Source: Kordiimonadales bacterium IMCC3096
GTDB taxonomy: Bacteria > Pseudomonadota > Alphaproteobacteria > Minwuiales > Minwuiaceae
Assembly: GCA_016865035.1 (NCBI GenBank)
Contig: CP018227.1
Coordinates: 838,001-902,000, forward strand
Direction of reading: 5' to 3'
DNA: 64,000 bases
A program made the position numbers and the translations under genes. The notes below the pieces were generated by a model. It saw only the letters and a program-made list of their open reading frames with translations, did not search any database and was not told the DNA's origin. Of the stretch, positions 62,532 through 64,000 are shown piece by piece (position 1 is the stretch's first letter; each line of letters starts with the position of its first letter).

Positions 62532-63251
62532 ATGTCCGCACAGCAACAGGTACCGGGCAATCTGAGTGGTGTTGAACTGCTTGAAGGACTGCCGGAAGAA
62601 GAAATCCTCGCACTTGAACGACGCTGCACATGGCGCAGATTCAAGAACGGTGAGCAGATACTGGATCGCAACAACGACTCACGTGACGTGTTCTTCGTCA
62701 CCGAAGGCCAGGTACAGATCGTCAACTACTCGGCGTCGGGGCGGGAAATCGCCTACGCCACGGTCCGGCAGGGCGGATACTTCGGTGAGCTGGCAGCCAT
62801 CGACGGCCAGTCGCGTTCCGCCTCCGCCGTCGCGGTGGGCAGTTGCGTGCTGGCACTCGTCGCCCCCAACGCCTTCATGGAATATGTCGCCAACCACCCA
62901 GGCGCGGCGCACCAGGTGATGCAGCGGCTGGCCAAGATCATCCGCACCTGTGACGAGCGGATCATGGACCTGTCGACGCTGGGTGCCGTGCAGCGTGTCT
63001 ATCTCGAATTGCTGCGCCTGGCCGAAGAGGATCCGGTCACACCCGGGTCCTGGGTGATCTATCCGATGCCGACCCAGAGCAACATCGCCGCCCGCGCCTC
63101 CACGACGCGCGAGACCGTGGCGCGCGTCATCGGCCAGTTGGCGCAGGAAGAGATCGTGAAGAAGAAGGGCAAGAGCCTCTATATCTGGGACAGGGATTCC
63201 CTCGCCTTCCGCGCCGAGCGCATGGCGGGCCCGGAGACGCTGGCGCGATGA
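62532..63251 (+). CDS. Crp/Fnr-family transcriptional regulator
   Basis: A 239-residue cNMP-binding-domain transcription factor. The N-terminal domain has GYFGELAAIDGQSRSASAVAV, matching the phosphate-binding cassette (Gly-Glu, Arg-Ser) of CRP. The C-terminal winged helix is TQSNIAARASTTRETVARVIGQL. It lacks the four N-terminal cysteines of FNR, so it is more likely a cAMP/cGMP receptor than an iron-sulfur oxygen sensor. ATG 62532 with GAGGG upstream was chosen; ATG 62475 would add a basic N-terminus. The upstream gap has TATACT at 62460-62465 as a weak -10. Confidence 0.92.
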   Translation: MSAQQQVPGNLSGVELLEGLPEEEILALERRCTWRRFKNGEQILDRNNDSRDVFFVTEGQVQIVNYSASGREIAYATVRQGGYFGELAAIDGQSRSASAVAVGSCVLALVAPNAFMEYVANHPGAAHQVMQRLAKIIRTCDERIMDLSTLGAVQRVYLELLRLAEEDPVTPGSWVIYPMPTQSNIAARASTTRETVARVIGQLAQEEIVKKKGKSLYIWDRDSLAFRAERMAGPETLAR

Positions 63252-63309
63252 ACCCTGCCCGGGTGCCGGAACTCAGACGATCCTGCGCCTGACAAGGCCC
63301 ACCCGTCGG

Positions 63310-64000
63310 ATGATCAGCGGACGCACGAAACTGATCGCCCATCTCGGTCTGCCGATCGGGAGCTTCATGGCGCCCATGATCTACAATCCCTATTTCGAGA
63401 AACACGACATCGATGCGGTCGTGATGCCGATGGGCTGTCAGGAAGCCGACTACGCGACGTTCCTGCCGCAGGTGGCGCGGCTGTCCAACTTCCTCGGCGC
63501 GCTTGTCACCATGCCCTACAAGACCGCGACCGTGGCCCTGCTGGATGAGGTCACCACGACGGTCTCCGTTGCCGGAGCCTGCAACGCCGTCAGGCGCGGC
63601 ACGGATGGTCGGCTGATCGGCGACATGTTCGACGGCGAGGGCTTCGTTCGCGGCGTCAGGCGAAAGGGGCGTGGGATTCGGGGATCGCGCGTTCTGGTGA
63701 TCGGCAGCGGCGGCGTCGGGTCGGCGATCTCCGCCTCCCTGGCCGGGTCCGGCGCGGCCTGCATCGGCCTGCGCGACACCAACCACCGGATCATGGACGG
63801 GCTGGCCAGTCGGCTGACGGCGTTCTTTCCGGACCTGACCGTGCAGACCGACGCCCCTGCCGACGGCGGCTGGGACGTGATCGTCAATGCCACGCCTCTG
63901 GGCATGAACGCCAGTGACCCGATGCCGATGGATGTTTCCGCCGTCGCCCCCTCCACGCTGATCGGCGAGGTCGTGATGGCGCGCGAGATCACGCCCTTTC
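63310..64000 (+). CDS. Shikimate dehydrogenase-like protein (5' part; truncated by window)
   Basis: The first 230 codons of a shikimate dehydrogenase-family NAD(P)-dependent reductase, starting MISGRTKLIAHLGLPIGSF. The N-terminal catalytic domain has the Lys of LVTMPYKTATVALLD (shikimate-binding Lys) and MFDGEGF in place of the usual NTDGxG, keeping the catalytic Asp. The dinucleotide-binding motif GSGGVGSAISASLAGSGA is intact. The remaining roughly 40-60 residues lie outside. The variation NTD to MFD suggests a non-canonical substrate, as in quinate/aminoshikimate-type paralogues. The start at 63310 lacks a strong ribosome-binding site. Confidence 0.85.
   Translation, partial: MISGRTKLIAHLGLPIGSFMAPMIYNPYFEKHDIDAVVMPMGCQEADYATFLPQVARLSNFLGALVTMPYKTATVALLDEVTTTVSVAGACNAVRRGTDGRLIGDMFDGEGFVRGVRRKGRGIRGSRVLVIGSGGVGSAISASLAGSGAACIGLRDTNHRIMDGLASRLTAFFPDLTVQTDAPADGGWDVIVNATPLGMNASDPMPMDVSAVAPSTLIGEVVMAREITPF

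Noticed and set aside
1-64000. CRISPR arrays, transposons, integrases or phage structural genes
   Set aside because: No regularly spaced repeats, transposase motifs, terminal inverted repeats or phage gene sets were seen when reading the intergenic and coding regions.

Overview
The window is a gene-dense, high-GC stretch of a chromosome from a Gram-negative alphaproteobacterium, probably near the Rhodospirillales. This is inferred from the gene families, because no species marker is present. Evidence: a division/cell-wall (dcw) cluster headed by mraZ; heme precursor synthesis by 5-aminolevulinate synthase (the C4 route typical of alphaproteobacteria); a lexA gene preceded by the alphaproteobacterial direct-repeat SOS box; two CtrA-type boxes; a class II DAHP synthase; and outer-membrane functions (LpxR-like, OmpA-like). 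I saw no insertion sequences, prophage, integrase or CRISPR array, and no gene-free stretch longer than 300 bases.

Layout. 1-5907 (minus): mraZ-rsmH-ftsL-ftsI-murE-murF, overlapping at every junction, transcribed from a promoter embedded in a helically phased YGG array. 6194-10393 (plus): a hotdog-fold protein, an LpxR-like lipid A deacylase, and a coupled unit of a 17-codon leader, a CYTH-CHAD protein and an orphan ParA ATPase. 10406-15395 (minus): a FemAB-like protein, an acyl-CoA ligase, a DUF551-like small protein and an IlvD/Edd dehydratase, then tRNA-Asn. 15821-22467: an OmpA-like envelope protein, an SDR, and two divergent histidine kinases sharing an intergenic region with CtrA boxes. 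22486-30796: an unrecognised tandem-duplicated protein divergent from a 2-oxoacid dehydrogenase E1 alpha/beta pair, a secreted Lipoprotein_15-like protein, an EAL phosphodiesterase, a LysE exporter, a 2OG-Fe(II) oxygenase, a second acyl-CoA ligase and a membrane protein. 30954-33148: hemA, a thioesterase and a small methyltransferase.

33180-41543 is the most unusual part. A small cyclic-nucleotide-binding protein and a 908-residue ABC exporter, whose nucleotide-binding domain is degenerate and carries a roughly 290-residue insertion, face a plus-strand cluster of glycosyltransferase, PhyH oxygenase, TylF-type methyltransferase, second glycosyltransferase and nucleoside-sugar epimerase-like protein. 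It looks like a glycan or glycolipid synthesis and export locus with a non-standard transporter.

41545-64000 is mostly core metabolism: tpiA; a PpiD-like periplasmic chaperone and trpE; an opposite-strand DUF610 deacetylase; trpG-trpD-trpC-moaC-moeA; lexA; comEC; gltX; gltA; a GNAT; a nicotinate phosphoribosyltransferase with class II DAHP synthase; an HSL-type hydrolase; a TVP38/TMEM64 protein; a Crp/Fnr regulator; and a shikimate dehydrogenase-like gene cut by the window end.

Starts were chosen from ribosome-binding sites, overlaps and family N-termini. Residue numbers are hand counts. No alignment, HMM or database search was run.
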